Assembly: GCA_023415475.1 (NCBI GenBank) | Contig: JAEZKL010000123.1 | Span: 1-32,101, forward strand | Length of the DNA stretch: 32,101 bases | Direction: 5' to 3' | From: Bacillota bacterium | Lineage (GTDB): Bacteria > Bacillota > Clostridia > Lachnospirales > Lachnospiraceae | Shown here: positions 8,513 to 16,928 of the stretch, one piece after another | Layout of the letters: the number at the start of each line of letters is the position of its first letter | Position numbering within the stretch: position 1 is the first letter of the stretch | The notes under the pieces: model-generated | Database searches by the model: none | Told to the model about the DNA's origin: nothing | Seen by the model: the letters and a program-made list of their open reading frames with translations, nothing else | Made by a program: the position numbers and the translations under genes

Positions 8513-8545
8513 CGATAGAAAGTACGCTTCGCGAACTTTCTATTG
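8513..8545. repeat. TTC-tip hairpin repeat, copy 2
   Basis: This matches the hairpin at 3843-3875 except for one base in the right arm (GCGAAC instead of GCGTAC), which leaves a single mismatch. It lies in the 333-base gap between livK and livH together with the livK terminator; the rest of that gap (8339-8512) shows no gene or other clear signal. Confidence 0.8.
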
Positions 8546-8558
8546 TCTTGAATTAAAT

Positions 8559-8592
8559 ATACAGAGGGACAAGGTCATTCGTCCCTCTGTAT
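8559..8592 (-). terminator. Partial terminator between livK and livH
   Basis: ATACAGAGGGAC and GTCCCTCTGTAT form a perfect 12-bp stem about 80 bases after the livK stop codon. On the minus strand it is followed by ATTTAATTC, a poor U tract. It probably allows read-through into livHMGF, since I see no strong promoter for livH; this is inference. Confidence 0.7.
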
Positions 8593-8671
8593 CTGTCATT
8601 ACTCCTACATTATATCTTTCTCAAAATCTAGAATTATTTACATAGAGTAATCAATGTAATATTTTCCATTG

Positions 8672-9826
8672 TTATTCTGCTGATACATACGTACCGTTCT
8701 GAATTACAACTGCTCTCGGAGCTTTATTCACTTCACCGGTTGCTTCCCAAGTCATGCCTGCACCGGTAAGTCCATCCACAGAAATCTTAGTCATTGCTAC
8801 CTTAAGGGCATCACTCATATCAGATATGCTCATATCCGATTTTACATCGGCTTCTTCGATTGCTTTCTTAATGATATAAATTGCATCATAAGCATCCGCT
8901 GCGAACTGGTTAGGAGTCTCACCATATTTTTCTTTGTATGCTGTAACGAATTTCACTGTTGCAGCATCGGTGGCATCTGCTGCAAAGGGTGTTAACAGCA
9001 TAACGCCTTCTGCTAAAGCTGTATCAAAATTCTCTACACCAAGAATACCGTCAAGACCATCACAACCGAAGAAAATCGGATCATATCCAAGAGATGCAGC
9101 TTGAGTTAAAATCAAGGTAGCTTCTGAATAATAAATAGGCAGGAATACAAGCTCTGCACCTGCATCCTTTGCTTTCTGGATCTGTACAGAAAAATCCGAC
9201 TTGCTGTCTGCTGTAAATGCTTCTGCTGCTACGATTTCAAAATTCTGATTAGCAGCTTCCTGTGCAAACTTCTCATAAATACCGGAGGAGTATACATCAG
9301 AGCTATCATAAATAACGGCCACTTTTGCTGCAATACCCTTACTGCCTATGTACTGAGCAGAAGCGATACCCTGGTTAGGATCAGTAAAGCAAACCTGGAA
9401 TACATTACCGTTTGCAATAACGTCTACAGAAGATGCTGAAGGGGTTAATTCAAACATATTATCATTAAATGTTTCTGCGGCTACAGCCTTGCAAGGATTG
9501 GATGTAACGGTTCCCATAAGAATCTTCATACCCCAGTCCTTTAAGGTATTGTACGCATTTACAGACTTCTCTGCATCATGCTCATCATCCTCAAACTTAA
9601 ATGCTATCTGCTTACCATTGATGCCGCCGGCTTTATTAATCTCATCAACAGCCAATTCTGCCGCATTTTTTACGTTCAATCCATAAACTGCTGCGCCACC
9701 GGTTATAGGTCCGATACCGCCGATATAGAATTTATCATCCTTTGTTGCACCACCGCAAGCAGCTAAGCTTACTACTGCCATACTCATTACTATAAGCAGG
9801 CTCAAAACTCTCTTCATTTTTTTCAT
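8672..9826 (-). CDS. livK: Branched-chain amino-acid ABC transporter binding lipoprotein LivK
   Basis: This 384-residue substrate-binding protein begins with a lipoprotein signal: positive start, hydrophobic core, lipobox LAAC with lipidated Cys24. The mature part has the periplasmic-binding fold type I, with IGGIGPITGGAAVYG, a LivK-family hallmark, at its start. It should be tethered outside the membrane and deliver leucine, isoleucine, valine or a related solute to LivHM. The ATG has GGAGG eight bases upstream. A strong promoter with two inverted repeats lies about 110-180 bases upstream. Confidence 0.94.
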   Translation of the reverse strand: MKKMKRVLSLLIVMSMAVVSLAACGGATKDDKFYIGGIGPITGGAAVYGLNVKNAAELAVDEINKAGGINGKQIAFKFEDDEHDAEKSVNAYNTLKDWGMKILMGTVTSNPCKAVAAETFNDNMFELTPSASSVDVIANGNVFQVCFTDPNQGIASAQYIGSKGIAAKVAVIYDSSDVYSSGIYEKFAQEAANQNFEIVAAEAFTADSKSDFSVQIQKAKDAGAELVFLPIYYSEATLILTQAASLGYDPIFFGCDGLDGILGVENFDTALAEGVMLLTPFAADATDAATVKFVTAYKEKYGETPNQFAADAYDAIYIIKKAIEEADVKSDMSISDMSDALKVAMTKISVDGLTGAGMTWEATGEVNKAPRAVVIQNGTYVSAE

Positions 9827-9937
9827 AAAATAGACCTCCTATTTAGAATATCTTAAATTGCTTTTAAAGCATAATAAGGCGTTCGTGGTAGCTAAGACAA
9901 ATGTCTTTCATATGCGAACGTCTTTATCTTAGGTTAT

Positions 9938-9966
9938 ATAATAACCTCGAAAAAACGATTTGTCAA
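9938..9966 (-). promoter_or_regulatory. Strong promoter of livK with palindrome over the -10
   Basis: On the minus strand a perfect TTGACA (9961-9966), a 17-base spacer and TATTAT (9938-9943) form a strong sigma-A promoter. The inverted repeat AGGTTAT / ATAACCT (9931-9947) spans the -10 box and could hold a repressor. The roughly 105-base leader has further short hairpins (CGTTCG / CGAACG enclosing AAGAC / GTCTT). Confidence 0.8.
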
Positions 9967-9974
9967 TATAATCT

Positions 9975-10011
9975 TTTAATGCGTTAAAGTCTAATTTGTT
10001 ACCGCATTAAA
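9975..10011. promoter_or_regulatory. Inverted repeat upstream of livK -35 box
   Basis: TTTAATGCG (9975-9983) and CGCATTAAA (10003-10011) are perfect 9-bp arms 19 bases apart, starting nine bases upstream of the -35 hexamer. The position suits an activator or a looping regulator. The sequence does not match the CodY consensus I know. Confidence 0.5.
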
Positions 10012-10026
10012 GTATGGAATTTTTTG

Positions 10027-10073
10027 CATAAAAAATGCTGATACAACTTATCGCTAAATCATATCAACATTCC
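10027..10073 (-). terminator. Terminator of the zinc-ribbon acidic protein gene
   Basis: On the minus strand ATGTTGATA pairs with TATCAGCAT (one wobble) and is followed by TTTTTT. It lies just after the stop codon at 10086 and just upstream of the livK control region. Confidence 0.7.
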
Positions 10074-10085
10074 TATCAGTTCTAT

Positions 10086-10388
10086 CTAGTTGAGCTCTCC
10101 GCCGCATTTATCGCAAAAGTCTAAGCCCTCTAGGGTAATACCTCCGCAGTCGGGACATATGATTTTTGCCGGAAGAATTTCTCTCTCTACAATCTCATAC
10201 TCCATGTCAGGGTCTTCTACCTCGTCATCGGTCGGCTCAGCTTCTTCCACTGTATCCGTCTCCTCCTCAAAAGAAGGATCCTCCTCCAACAGCTCTTCTT
10301 CCTCTTCAAATATCTCTTTTACAGACTTCTCTTTCTTGTGTTCCACAATCTGTTTCTTCCTATTAAAAAAGCTACCAAATAATGACAT
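10086..10388 (-). CDS. Acidic protein with C-terminal zinc ribbon
   Basis: This 100-residue protein of unknown function has three parts: a short basic, aromatic start (SLFGSFFNRKKQ), a very acidic middle rich in Glu and Asp (about residues 25-70), and a C-terminal zinc ribbon CPDCGG...CDKCGGEL. The ribbon is of the small zinc-ribbon type used for protein or nucleic acid contact. I chose ATG 10388 with AGGGG upstream; ATG 10412 also has a fair ribosome site, so eight more residues are possible. It has its own terminator. No function is assigned. Confidence 0.65.
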   Translation of the reverse strand: MSLFGSFFNRKKQIVEHKKEKSVKEIFEEEEELLEEDPSFEEETDTVEEAEPTDDEVEDPDMEYEIVEREILPAKIICPDCGGITLEGLDFCDKCGGELN

Positions 10389-10462
10389 AAAATATCCCCT
10401 ATCTATGTTCATCTTCCATCCTTATTATATTAACATATGCCCTTTGTGTTGGTTTGTGCTAA

Positions 10463-10496
10463 GTGTGCAACGTCTCGCATGCGAGACGGTTTACAC
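10463..10496. repeat. 18-bp perfect palindrome after clpX
   Basis: CGTCTCGCATGCGAGACG (10471-10488) is a perfect palindrome, and GTGT / ACAC extend the arms. It lies 24 bases past the clpX stop codon. It could end clpX transcripts, but no U tract follows on either strand. Confidence 0.6.
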
Positions 10497-10519
10497 CTTG
10501 GAGACTGCGTGCCCAAGCA

Positions 10520-11956
10520 TTAATTACCTGAAGCAATCAGCTTCTGTTTACCCACACCCCGCATCTCAATCATCGGTACGCCTTTGCCTTCAATATAATC
10601 TCTTGTTATTATCACTCTTCCGATATTATCATCCTTTGGTATCTCATACATAATATCCAGCATAAGGTCCTCCAAAATAGCGCGCAACGCTCTCGCCCCG
10701 GTCTTCTTCTCTAATGCTTTCTCTGCAATTGCCTCCAGTGCCTCCGGTGCAAACTGCAGCTCCACCTCATCCATTGCCAAAAGCTTCTGATATTGCTTTA
10801 GGATAGCGTTCTTTGGCTCTCTCAGCACCTGAACCAGCATCTCCTTTGTCAAGCCCTCTAATGAGAACATAATCGGAAGTCTACCTAAGAATTCCGGTAT
10901 CATGCCATACTCTCTGAGATCATCCAAATTGGCCTTCTGTAAAATATTCGGTTCTTCATCGTACTTATCCTTCAGATCCGCATGGAAGCCGATCGAGGAT
11001 TGCTTGTTCAGCCTTGCCTTTACGATTTTATCAAGATCCGGAAATGCTCCTCCGCAAATGAATAAAATATTCTGCGTATTGACTGTAGTCAAGGGTACCA
11101 TTGCATTCTTAGAGGATGCTCCAACCGGTACCTCCACATTGCTTCCTTCCAAGAGCTTCAGTAATCCCTGCTGCACTGACTCCCCACTGACATCACGACT
11201 GTTCGTGTTCCTTTTCTTCGCTATCTTATCGATCTCATCAATAAATACGATCCCACGCTCTGCTTTCTCCACATCATTGCCAGCGGCCTGTAAGAGCTTG
11301 GAAATAACACTTTCCACATCGTCACCGATGTAGCCTGCCTCTGTCAAGGAAGTGGCGTCAGTAATCGCTAAGGGAACATTCAGAAGCTTCGCTAAGGTTT
11401 TTACCAGATAGGTTTTACCGCTTCCTGTCGGTCCTATCATCAGCATATTAGATTTCTCAATCTCAACCTCTTGATCAATTTGATCGCCAATTCTCTTATA
11501 ATGGTTATATACTCCTACCGATACTACTTTCTTGGCGCGCTCCTGACCAATGATAAATTCATCCAGGCTTGCCTTAATAACGTGCGGGGAGGGAATACTT
11601 CTACGGTCAAATTTCTGTTGTCCCTTCTCCTCCTCTGGTTTTTTCTTCTTCAGCTTTTGTGCGTTCGGTATATCATTTTGAAAGCCGGAAAGATTAAGCA
11701 TACTTGGATTAATGTTCATCATCTGCAGGTAAGGATTATCTGTCTTATTTATCGTATCAAAGGTCTTCTGCATACAATCGGAGCAGATACTAATCTGATT
11801 AGGAATGTGTATCATCTTTCCGACCTTACTCTCCGGCCGCCTGCACAGATAACAGATTTCCTCGTAATCATTATGGTCATCATGATGTCCCTTATTGTCT
11901 TTATCAATCGAATCCTTCATATCATCTATATTAAAATCATCATTATTATTACCCAT
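10520..11956 (-). CDS. clpX: ClpX-type AAA+ unfoldase
   Basis: This 478-residue protein is a ClpX ATPase, which unfolds proteins and feeds them to ClpP. The N-terminal zinc domain has Cys35, Cys38, Cys58 and Cys61. The AAA+ module has Walker A GPTGSGKT (175-182), the pore-side GYIG (208-211), Walker B VFIDEID (237-243) and a sensor-2 region GARALRA. The IGF loop for ClpP docking is present (322-324). It is longer than typical ClpX because of an Asn/Asp/His-rich start of about 34 residues and a long lysine-rich linker. ATG 11956 has GGAGG five bases upstream; the ATG at 11968 has none. No clpP is nearby, so a paralogue of the usual clpP-linked copy is possible. Confidence 0.88.
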   Translation of the reverse strand: MGNNNDDFNIDDMKDSIDKDNKGHHDDHNDYEEICYLCRRPESKVGKMIHIPNQISICSDCMQKTFDTINKTDNPYLQMMNINPSMLNLSGFQNDIPNAQKLKKKKPEEEKGQQKFDRRSIPSPHVIKASLDEFIIGQERAKKVVSVGVYNHYKRIGDQIDQEVEIEKSNMLMIGPTGSGKTYLVKTLAKLLNVPLAITDATSLTEAGYIGDDVESVISKLLQAAGNDVEKAERGIVFIDEIDKIAKKRNTNSRDVSGESVQQGLLKLLEGSNVEVPVGASSKNAMVPLTTVNTQNILFICGGAFPDLDKIVKARLNKQSSIGFHADLKDKYDEEPNILQKANLDDLREYGMIPEFLGRLPIMFSLEGLTKEMLVQVLREPKNAILKQYQKLLAMDEVELQFAPEALEAIAEKALEKKTGARALRAILEDLMLDIMYEIPKDDNIGRVIITRDYIEGKGVPMIEMRGVGKQKLIASGN

Positions 11957-12063
11957 GTTATCCTCCATTCTGCTATTTAACAGTTAACATAACCGGGAGA
12001 AGCTCATATGCCAACCTTAACTTGCATGCCAGCCGGCCTATTCGCTCTCCTTATTATTACAAT

Positions 12064-12092
12064 ATTATAGCCTATCAGACATTATCACACAA
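12064..12092 (-). promoter_or_regulatory. Sigma-A promoter of clpX
   Basis: On the minus strand TTGTGT (12087-12092) and a perfect TATAAT (12064-12069) are 17 bases apart, about 110 bases upstream of the clpX start. No CtsR- or HrcA-type operator is visible. The 322-base gap between clpX and htrA otherwise holds the htrA terminator and no gene. Confidence 0.65.
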
Positions 12093-12214
12093 TAGCGTAA
12101 TATTAAAGGTTTTATTAATATTTGCTTAAATATCAGGAGAAGCTGTTATTAATCGAGCTTGAAGAATGGGAAGAAATCGAGTTTGTTCACATTTCTTACA
12201 TTTGCTTACGTGCT

Positions 12215-12250
12215 AATAAAAAGGGAATGCGCTATTTCTTTGCATTCCCT
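12215..12250 (-). terminator. Rho-independent terminator of the htrA-like gene
   Basis: On the minus strand AGGGAATGC and GCATTCCCT form a stem closed by a short loop, followed at once by TTTTATT. It lies about 30 bases after the htrA stop codon. Confidence 0.88.
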
Positions 12251-12278
12251 ACATTTAACTTATAAACAATTCTACATT

Positions 12279-13988
12279 CTATTCTTGAGAGCTCTCAAGA
12301 TTTGGATTCTTACCTAAGGTGACGGTTACCTTACCTTCTTTATACTCGCTGGAGGATTTACGCATATATGTTATCGTAACTTCGGTTCCGATCCTCTTGC
12401 TGTTTACATAATCACGAAGCTGGGTGATCGAGGTTATCTCGATCTCATCTGCCTTTATGATGATATCGCCGGGTAATAAACCGGCTTTCTCGGCTGAGCC
12501 GTCCTTGGCTAATTCATTTACGAATACACCGATTGGCATATTATAATAAGAAGCTACATCCTCGGTTACAGCATTTCCTACAATTCCTAAGTAGCCCTGT
12601 TCCTCCTCTGAGAGAATCTCACGGCTCATCAGCTCGTTAATAATGGGTATCGCTCTGGAGATCGGAATTGCATAACCCATACCTTCTACTTCGTTAGAAG
12701 CATATTTAACGGTATTTATCGCGATTACCTCACCGTTCACATTGAGCAGAGCACCGCCGCTGTTACCAGGATTGATTGCCGCATCGGTCTGCAGTAAAAT
12801 CATTTTATTTGAGGTATAACCATCCGATATCTCTACCTCCCGGTCCTTTGCACTGATATAGCCTACCGTTACCGATTGTCCATATCCAAGGGCATTACCG
12901 ATTGCAATTGACATCTGCCCTACCTTAACATCATCGGAATTGCCTAATTTAGCAATTTCGATTGTATCCAATGCAGACTTCTCCATCGACGAGATATCAA
13001 CACAAACCACAGCAAGATCGGCTTTTGCATCGGTTCCTTTAATAACGGCATCTGCCTGAGTCCCATCGATAAAGGTTACCTTTATTTTGTCCGTTCCTTC
13101 CACTACATGGTTATTCGTTGCGATTAATAGTTCCTTTTCATTTTTACCAACGATAAATCCGGAACCGCTTCCTTCCACTTCCTGACTAAAGGGCTGGCCA
13201 AACCAATCCGTCGTCTGTGTTACAGTGCTATTGATGGATACGATAGAGGGCATGGTCTTATCGACAATCTTACTGATTGTGGATTTGTCCTCCCGCTTGA
13301 TATCACCACCCGAGGTGTAGCCGATCTCGTATTTCGCCTCGACCGGTTCTCTCTGGCCGAGATTACTGATCAGCTTACTGGACGCGGCCTCAGGATTAAT
13401 TACATAATATAGCTGTCCAAAGCCGACAAAGCTCAGTCCTGCAATCAACCCGAAGCAAGCTGCCTTTATCATGAACTTTAAACCCTTATTCATTGGTCTG
13501 CGTTCTTTCTTAGGTTTACTGCCTGACATACTGCTCTGGTTATTCCCATAGCTCCAGGAATTCGTATTCGGGTTGTAATTCGAGTAAGAATAATTCGAAT
13601 ATGAGTTACTTGGATTCGAGCTATACTGATTTGAGTTATACTGATTTGAGCTATACTGATTTGAGCTATACTGATTTGAGCCATACTGATTTGAGCTATA
13701 CTGATTTGAGCCATACGGATTAGCATTATACGGATTCGAGCTATTCGGATTCGAGCTATTCGGATTCGATTGGTTCGAATATGCATGATAGGAATTTGAA
13801 TTACCGGAGGAGGGATTAGCCCCACCGGAGTTATTCGATGAATATTGCTTTGGATCATTTACCTGTGAGCCGTCTGGTATGTTCTCCGCCCAGAAGTTAT
13901 ATTCGGGTATTTTATTATTCGGTATTTGATTGTTATTTATATTGCTATTACCATCCATACTATGATTATTGCTATCATACTCTGACAT
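12279..13988 (-). CDS. HtrA/DegP-like membrane-anchored serine protease
   Basis: This 569-residue S1C protease has a cytoplasmic N-terminal part of about 165 residues, one membrane helix (about 169-190) and an extracellular protease. The catalytic triad is His294 (TNNHVVEG), Asp324 (KADLAV) and Ser410 (INPGNSGGALL). A single PDZ domain (about 465-560) ends the protein. It should degrade or refold damaged exported proteins at the cell surface. The N-terminal part is odd: rich in Asn, Ser, Tyr and Gln, with about ten pentapeptide repeats of the SNQYS kind (residues 75-124). The start has AAAGGAG seven bases upstream. Confidence 0.92.
   Translation of the reverse strand: MSEYDSNNHSMDGNSNINNNQIPNNKIPEYNFWAENIPDGSQVNDPKQYSSNNSGGANPSSGNSNSYHAYSNQSNPNSSNPNSSNPYNANPYGSNQYSSNQYGSNQYSSNQYSSNQYNSNQYSSNPSNSYSNYSYSNYNPNTNSWSYGNNQSSMSGSKPKKERRPMNKGLKFMIKAACFGLIAGLSFVGFGQLYYVINPEAASSKLISNLGQREPVEAKYEIGYTSGGDIKREDKSTISKIVDKTMPSIVSINSTVTQTTDWFGQPFSQEVEGSGSGFIVGKNEKELLIATNNHVVEGTDKIKVTFIDGTQADAVIKGTDAKADLAVVCVDISSMEKSALDTIEIAKLGNSDDVKVGQMSIAIGNALGYGQSVTVGYISAKDREVEISDGYTSNKMILLQTDAAINPGNSGGALLNVNGEVIAINTVKYASNEVEGMGYAIPISRAIPIINELMSREILSEEEQGYLGIVGNAVTEDVASYYNMPIGVFVNELAKDGSAEKAGLLPGDIIIKADEIEITSITQLRDYVNSKRIGTEVTITYMRKSSSEYKEGKVTVTLGKNPNLESSQE
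13618..13767 (-). repeat. 15-bp tandem repeat inside the htrA-like gene
   Basis: About ten head-to-tail 15-bp units of the type GAGCTATACTGATTT (plus strand) run without a break. Six are almost identical and the others carry a few changes. Because 15 is a multiple of three, gain or loss of units keeps the reading frame and changes only the number of SNQY(S/G/N) repeats. Confidence 0.9.
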
Positions 13989-14109
13989 ATGAATTCTCCT
14001 TTCTGTTCAACGAAATACTTAGTCACCGGCATTCCCCGGTACCTTATCTGATTATATTCTATAGTGTAGCATCAGATTGTGTTTAGATTGTGAAATAATT
14101 GTATAATAA

Positions 14110-14218
14110 TCATAAAAGTTTGTTTCGCAGTTTTATGTGCCGAGTAGTTATCAGTCTTCTTCGCAGTTTTTAAGTGCTGAGTATTTTCTAAGCAAGCTTC
14201 GCGACTTTTATGTATTAT
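14110..14218. repeat. Decayed array of TTCG-tip repeats
   Basis: Three imperfect units with cores TTTCGCAGTTTTATG, TTCGCAGTTTTTAAGTG and GCTTCGCGACTTTTATG follow each other at roughly 40-base spacing. They resemble the well-kept array at 26933-27133 but have lost much arm pairing. They occupy the 369-base gap between the diverging htrA and sugar-transferase genes, which otherwise contains only promoter sequence. Confidence 0.6.
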
Positions 14219-14284
14219 TAAAAAGATAATTTTGTTTACTTTAGTGTATCAGTATTATAACAATCTTAAGAAAAAATTTTGTTG

Positions 14285-14313
14285 TTGAAATTGGTACAAT
14301 CATGTATTATATT
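14285..14313 (+). promoter_or_regulatory. Promoter of the sugar-transferase/LCP pair
   Basis: TTGAAA (14285-14290), a 17-base spacer and TATATT (14308-14313) lie 44 bases upstream of the start codon on the plus strand. Confidence 0.55.
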
Positions 14314-14357
14314 AGAGAAGTTAATCATCAGTAAAATAATACAAAGTAGGTGTCGAT

Positions 14358-15785
14358 ATGATTAAAGATAATCAAAAGATGTTTAACAGAATTCATGTTC
14401 TCATGGATGCCTGTATTATAGTAATTGCCTACCTTCTCACATATTATCTGCGTTTTTATAGTCCTCTGACTAAGTTATTTCGTTTTCTTCGATTAGAGCG
14501 GGGTACCTTCTTCTACGACCTTGATGTATATGCCGTGCGATTAATCTTTATTGTACCGTTATACTTATTTATTTATTACTTTGCCCACTTATATACGCCC
14601 AAGAGAGGCAAACGCAGATGGATTGAGGTTTTTAATATCATATTGGCGAACACCTTCGGAATCGCCTTCTTCTTCTCCTTCCTGTATATCACGAAGGAAT
14701 TTAATATTTCCCGCTATTTTTTAGGATTATTTTATTGCTTGAACATAATCCTCAGTATAACAGCAAGAATGATTTTGGCCCAAGCCTTACGCGCTGCCAG
14801 ACGCAAGGGCTACAATTTGAAGCATGTTATTTTGGTTGGTTATGGACATGCTGCCGAGGCATATATCGATCGTATATTTGCCAATCCGCAGTGGGGCTAT
14901 TATATCCACGGTATCCTGGATGATAATATCGAGGTGGGAACGATGTATAAGAAGGTTCCCGTCATCGGCAGTATCACCCACTTAGAGTCCTTCCTTACGA
15001 AAATGACTCTGGATGAAATAGCGATCACCTTAAGTGTTAACGAGTACGAGAAGCTCGAGAGCATTGTAGCAACCTGTGAGAAATCCGGTGTCCACACCAA
15101 GTTTGTCCCCGATTATTACAGCTTTATTCCTACAACACCATATACCGAAGATTTATACGGCTTACCGGTAATAAATATACGAAATGTTCCGCTTAGTAAT
15201 ACCTATAACCGCATAACGAAGCGTATCGTAGATATCTTCGGTTCCGCTGTTGCTCTTATAATATTCATGATACCGATGATTATCGTTGCTCTGATCATAA
15301 AGATAACCTCACCGGGACCCGTAATCTTCTCGCAAGTACGAATTGGAAAACACAATAAGGAATTTAAGATGTATAAATTCCGTTCTATGGCACTTCAAGC
15401 CGAAAAGGATGAGAAGAAAGCCTGGACTACAAAAAGTGATCCCCGAGTAACCGGAATTGGTAAGTTTATCCGTAAAACCAGCATTGATGAGTTCCCACAG
15501 TTTTGGAATGTTCTGAAGGGTGATATGAGCTTGGTTGGTCCCAGACCGGAACGTCCTTACTTTGTTGATAAATTCAAGGAAGAAATACCTCGCTATATGA
15601 TTAAGCATCAAGTATCCCCCGGACTCACCGGCTGGGCGCAGATTAACGGATACCGTGGAGATACCTCAATACGCAAGCGAATTGATCATGATTTATATTA
15701 TATAGAGAATTGGACCATGGGTCTGGATTTTAAAATTATGTTTTTAACAATATTCAAAGGCTTTATTAATAAAAACGCTTACTAA
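14358..15785 (+). CDS. Polyprenyl-phosphate sugar phosphotransferase (WbaP/CpsE type)
   Basis: This 475-residue membrane enzyme moves a sugar-1-phosphate from a nucleotide sugar to undecaprenyl phosphate, the first step of an exported glycan. The N-terminus has about four membrane helices (residues 12-140), followed by a nucleotide-binding-like region (HVILVGYGHAAEAYI, 156-170). One more helix (about 288-315) leads to the catalytic bacterial sugar transferase domain, with MYKFRSM (338-344), the SIDEFPQFWNVLKGDM block (375-390) and SLVGPRPERP. The ATG has an AGTAGGTG site upstream. An LCP gene follows 34 bases later, which suggests that the glycan is attached to the wall. The sugar is unknown. 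Confidence 0.9.
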   Translation: MIKDNQKMFNRIHVLMDACIIVIAYLLTYYLRFYSPLTKLFRFLRLERGTFFYDLDVYAVRLIFIVPLYLFIYYFAHLYTPKRGKRRWIEVFNIILANTFGIAFFFSFLYITKEFNISRYFLGLFYCLNIILSITARMILAQALRAARRKGYNLKHVILVGYGHAAEAYIDRIFANPQWGYYIHGILDDNIEVGTMYKKVPVIGSITHLESFLTKMTLDEIAITLSVNEYEKLESIVATCEKSGVHTKFVPDYYSFIPTTPYTEDLYGLPVINIRNVPLSNTYNRITKRIVDIFGSAVALIIFMIPMIIVALIIKITSPGPVIFSQVRIGKHNKEFKMYKFRSMALQAEKDEKKAWTTKSDPRVTGIGKFIRKTSIDEFPQFWNVLKGDMSLVGPRPERPYFVDKFKEEIPRYMIKHQVSPGLTGWAQINGYRGDTSIRKRIDHDLYYIENWTMGLDFKIMFLTIFKGFINKNAY

Positions 15786-15819
15786 ACTCGCTAATCGGAA
15801 AGGCTAGGTCTATCATAAA

Positions 15820-16842
15820 ATGGCTCAAGGTACAAAACCCAAGAAGAAAAACAGCAAACTACTGGCGATACTTTTCGTGGAAATAATAATCATAGCCTCA
15901 ATATTTGCAGTCATCTATTTCTATGACAAGATGAACAAGATTCAATACGATGACAGCGAAGACATCAAGATTCAATTAAATGAAGAGGTTGAGATTGAAG
16001 GCTATCGCAATATCGCATTGTTTGGCGTAGACTCCAGAGAAAATGCCCTAAAAAAAAGCACCCATAGTGATACTATTGTCATCGCAAGCATCAACAACAA
16101 GACAAAGGATGTAAAATTAATATCCATTTATCGTGATACCTATGTTAACATTCCCGGAGAAGGCTACAATAAAATCAATTCGGCATATTTTAAAGGCGGT
16201 TACTCTTTAGCACTCAGCACTATCAATACTAATTTTGACCTGGATGTAAAGGATTTCGTTACCGTGAACTTCTCAGCAATCGTGAATGCTATCGATTTGC
16301 TCGGCGGGATTGAGCTGGATATTACTGAAAGTGAGTTAAAATATTTGAACGGATATGTTCGCGAGTTGAACCGTATTAACAATACCGATGTACCCGGTCT
16401 TAAGTCCGCGGGCACTCAGCTCGTAAACGGAACTCAGGCAACAGCTTATGCTCGTATCCGTTATACCAAGGGTGGCGACTTCAAACGTGCGGAACGTCAG
16501 CGAATTGTCATTCAAAAGATATTCGATAAGGCTAAGAGCTCCGACATCTCTACCATTAATTCCATGATTGACGAGATGTTCCCTCAGATTTATACCAATT
16601 TATCAACGACTGAAATTCTGAAGCTCGCAAAGGATGTATTTTCCTATCATATTGTAGATAATACCGGCTTCCCCTTTGAGAAGGATGCCCATACCTACAA
16701 CAAGGTATCCTATGTATTTCCTATCAATCTTCAGGATAATGTGATTCGTCTTCATGAGTTTATGTTTGGTAATGACGGATATGTTCCAAGCTCCACCGTT
16801 CAGGAATACTCCTCCTATGTCGAAGGGATCCGCGAACAGTAG
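15820..16842 (+). CDS. LytR-CpsA-Psr (LCP) family cell-wall polymer ligase
   Basis: This 340-residue protein has a basic start, one membrane helix (about 13-35) and an extracellular LCP domain. LCP enzymes transfer lipid-linked polymers such as teichoic acids or capsule to peptidoglycan. Family marks are LFGVDSR (68-73), HSDTIV (82-87), SIYRDTYVNIPG with Arg105, KINSAYFKGG (118-127) and an arginine-rich RFKRAERQR-like block near residue 225. All key Asp and Arg residues appear present. The ribosome site is weak, and it probably depends on coupling to the sugar-transferase gene. The palindrome at 16929-17218 lies downstream. Confidence 0.9.
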   Translation: MAQGTKPKKKNSKLLAILFVEIIIIASIFAVIYFYDKMNKIQYDDSEDIKIQLNEEVEIEGYRNIALFGVDSRENALKKSTHSDTIVIASINNKTKDVKLISIYRDTYVNIPGEGYNKINSAYFKGGYSLALSTINTNFDLDVKDFVTVNFSAIVNAIDLLGGIELDITESELKYLNGYVRELNRINNTDVPGLKSAGTQLVNGTQATAYARIRYTKGGDFKRAERQRIVIQKIFDKAKSSDISTINSMIDEMFPQIYTNLSTTEILKLAKDVFSYHIVDNTGFPFEKDAHTYNKVSYVFPINLQDNVIRLHEFMFGNDGYVPSSTVQEYSSYVEGIREQ

Positions 16843-16928
16843 GTGATACATAGTTTCATAATCTAGTATGACTGACATCGGTAATACACGAGTTGAAATA
16901 ATAAATCAAATCGCATAATAACATAAAA

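Noticed and set aside
10090..10653. 187-residue plus-strand frame
   Set aside because: It runs antisense to the acidic zinc-ribbon gene and to the clpX end, and its serine-rich sequence is the complement of Glu/Asp codons.
11471..11980. 169-residue plus-strand frame
   Set aside because: It lies antisense to the clpX N-terminal half, has no ribosome site and no recognisable domain.
13490..13858. 122-residue minus-strand frame rich in Ile and Arg
   Set aside because: It is an alternative frame of the tandem repeats in the htrA-like gene; the frame of the protease is clearly the coding one.
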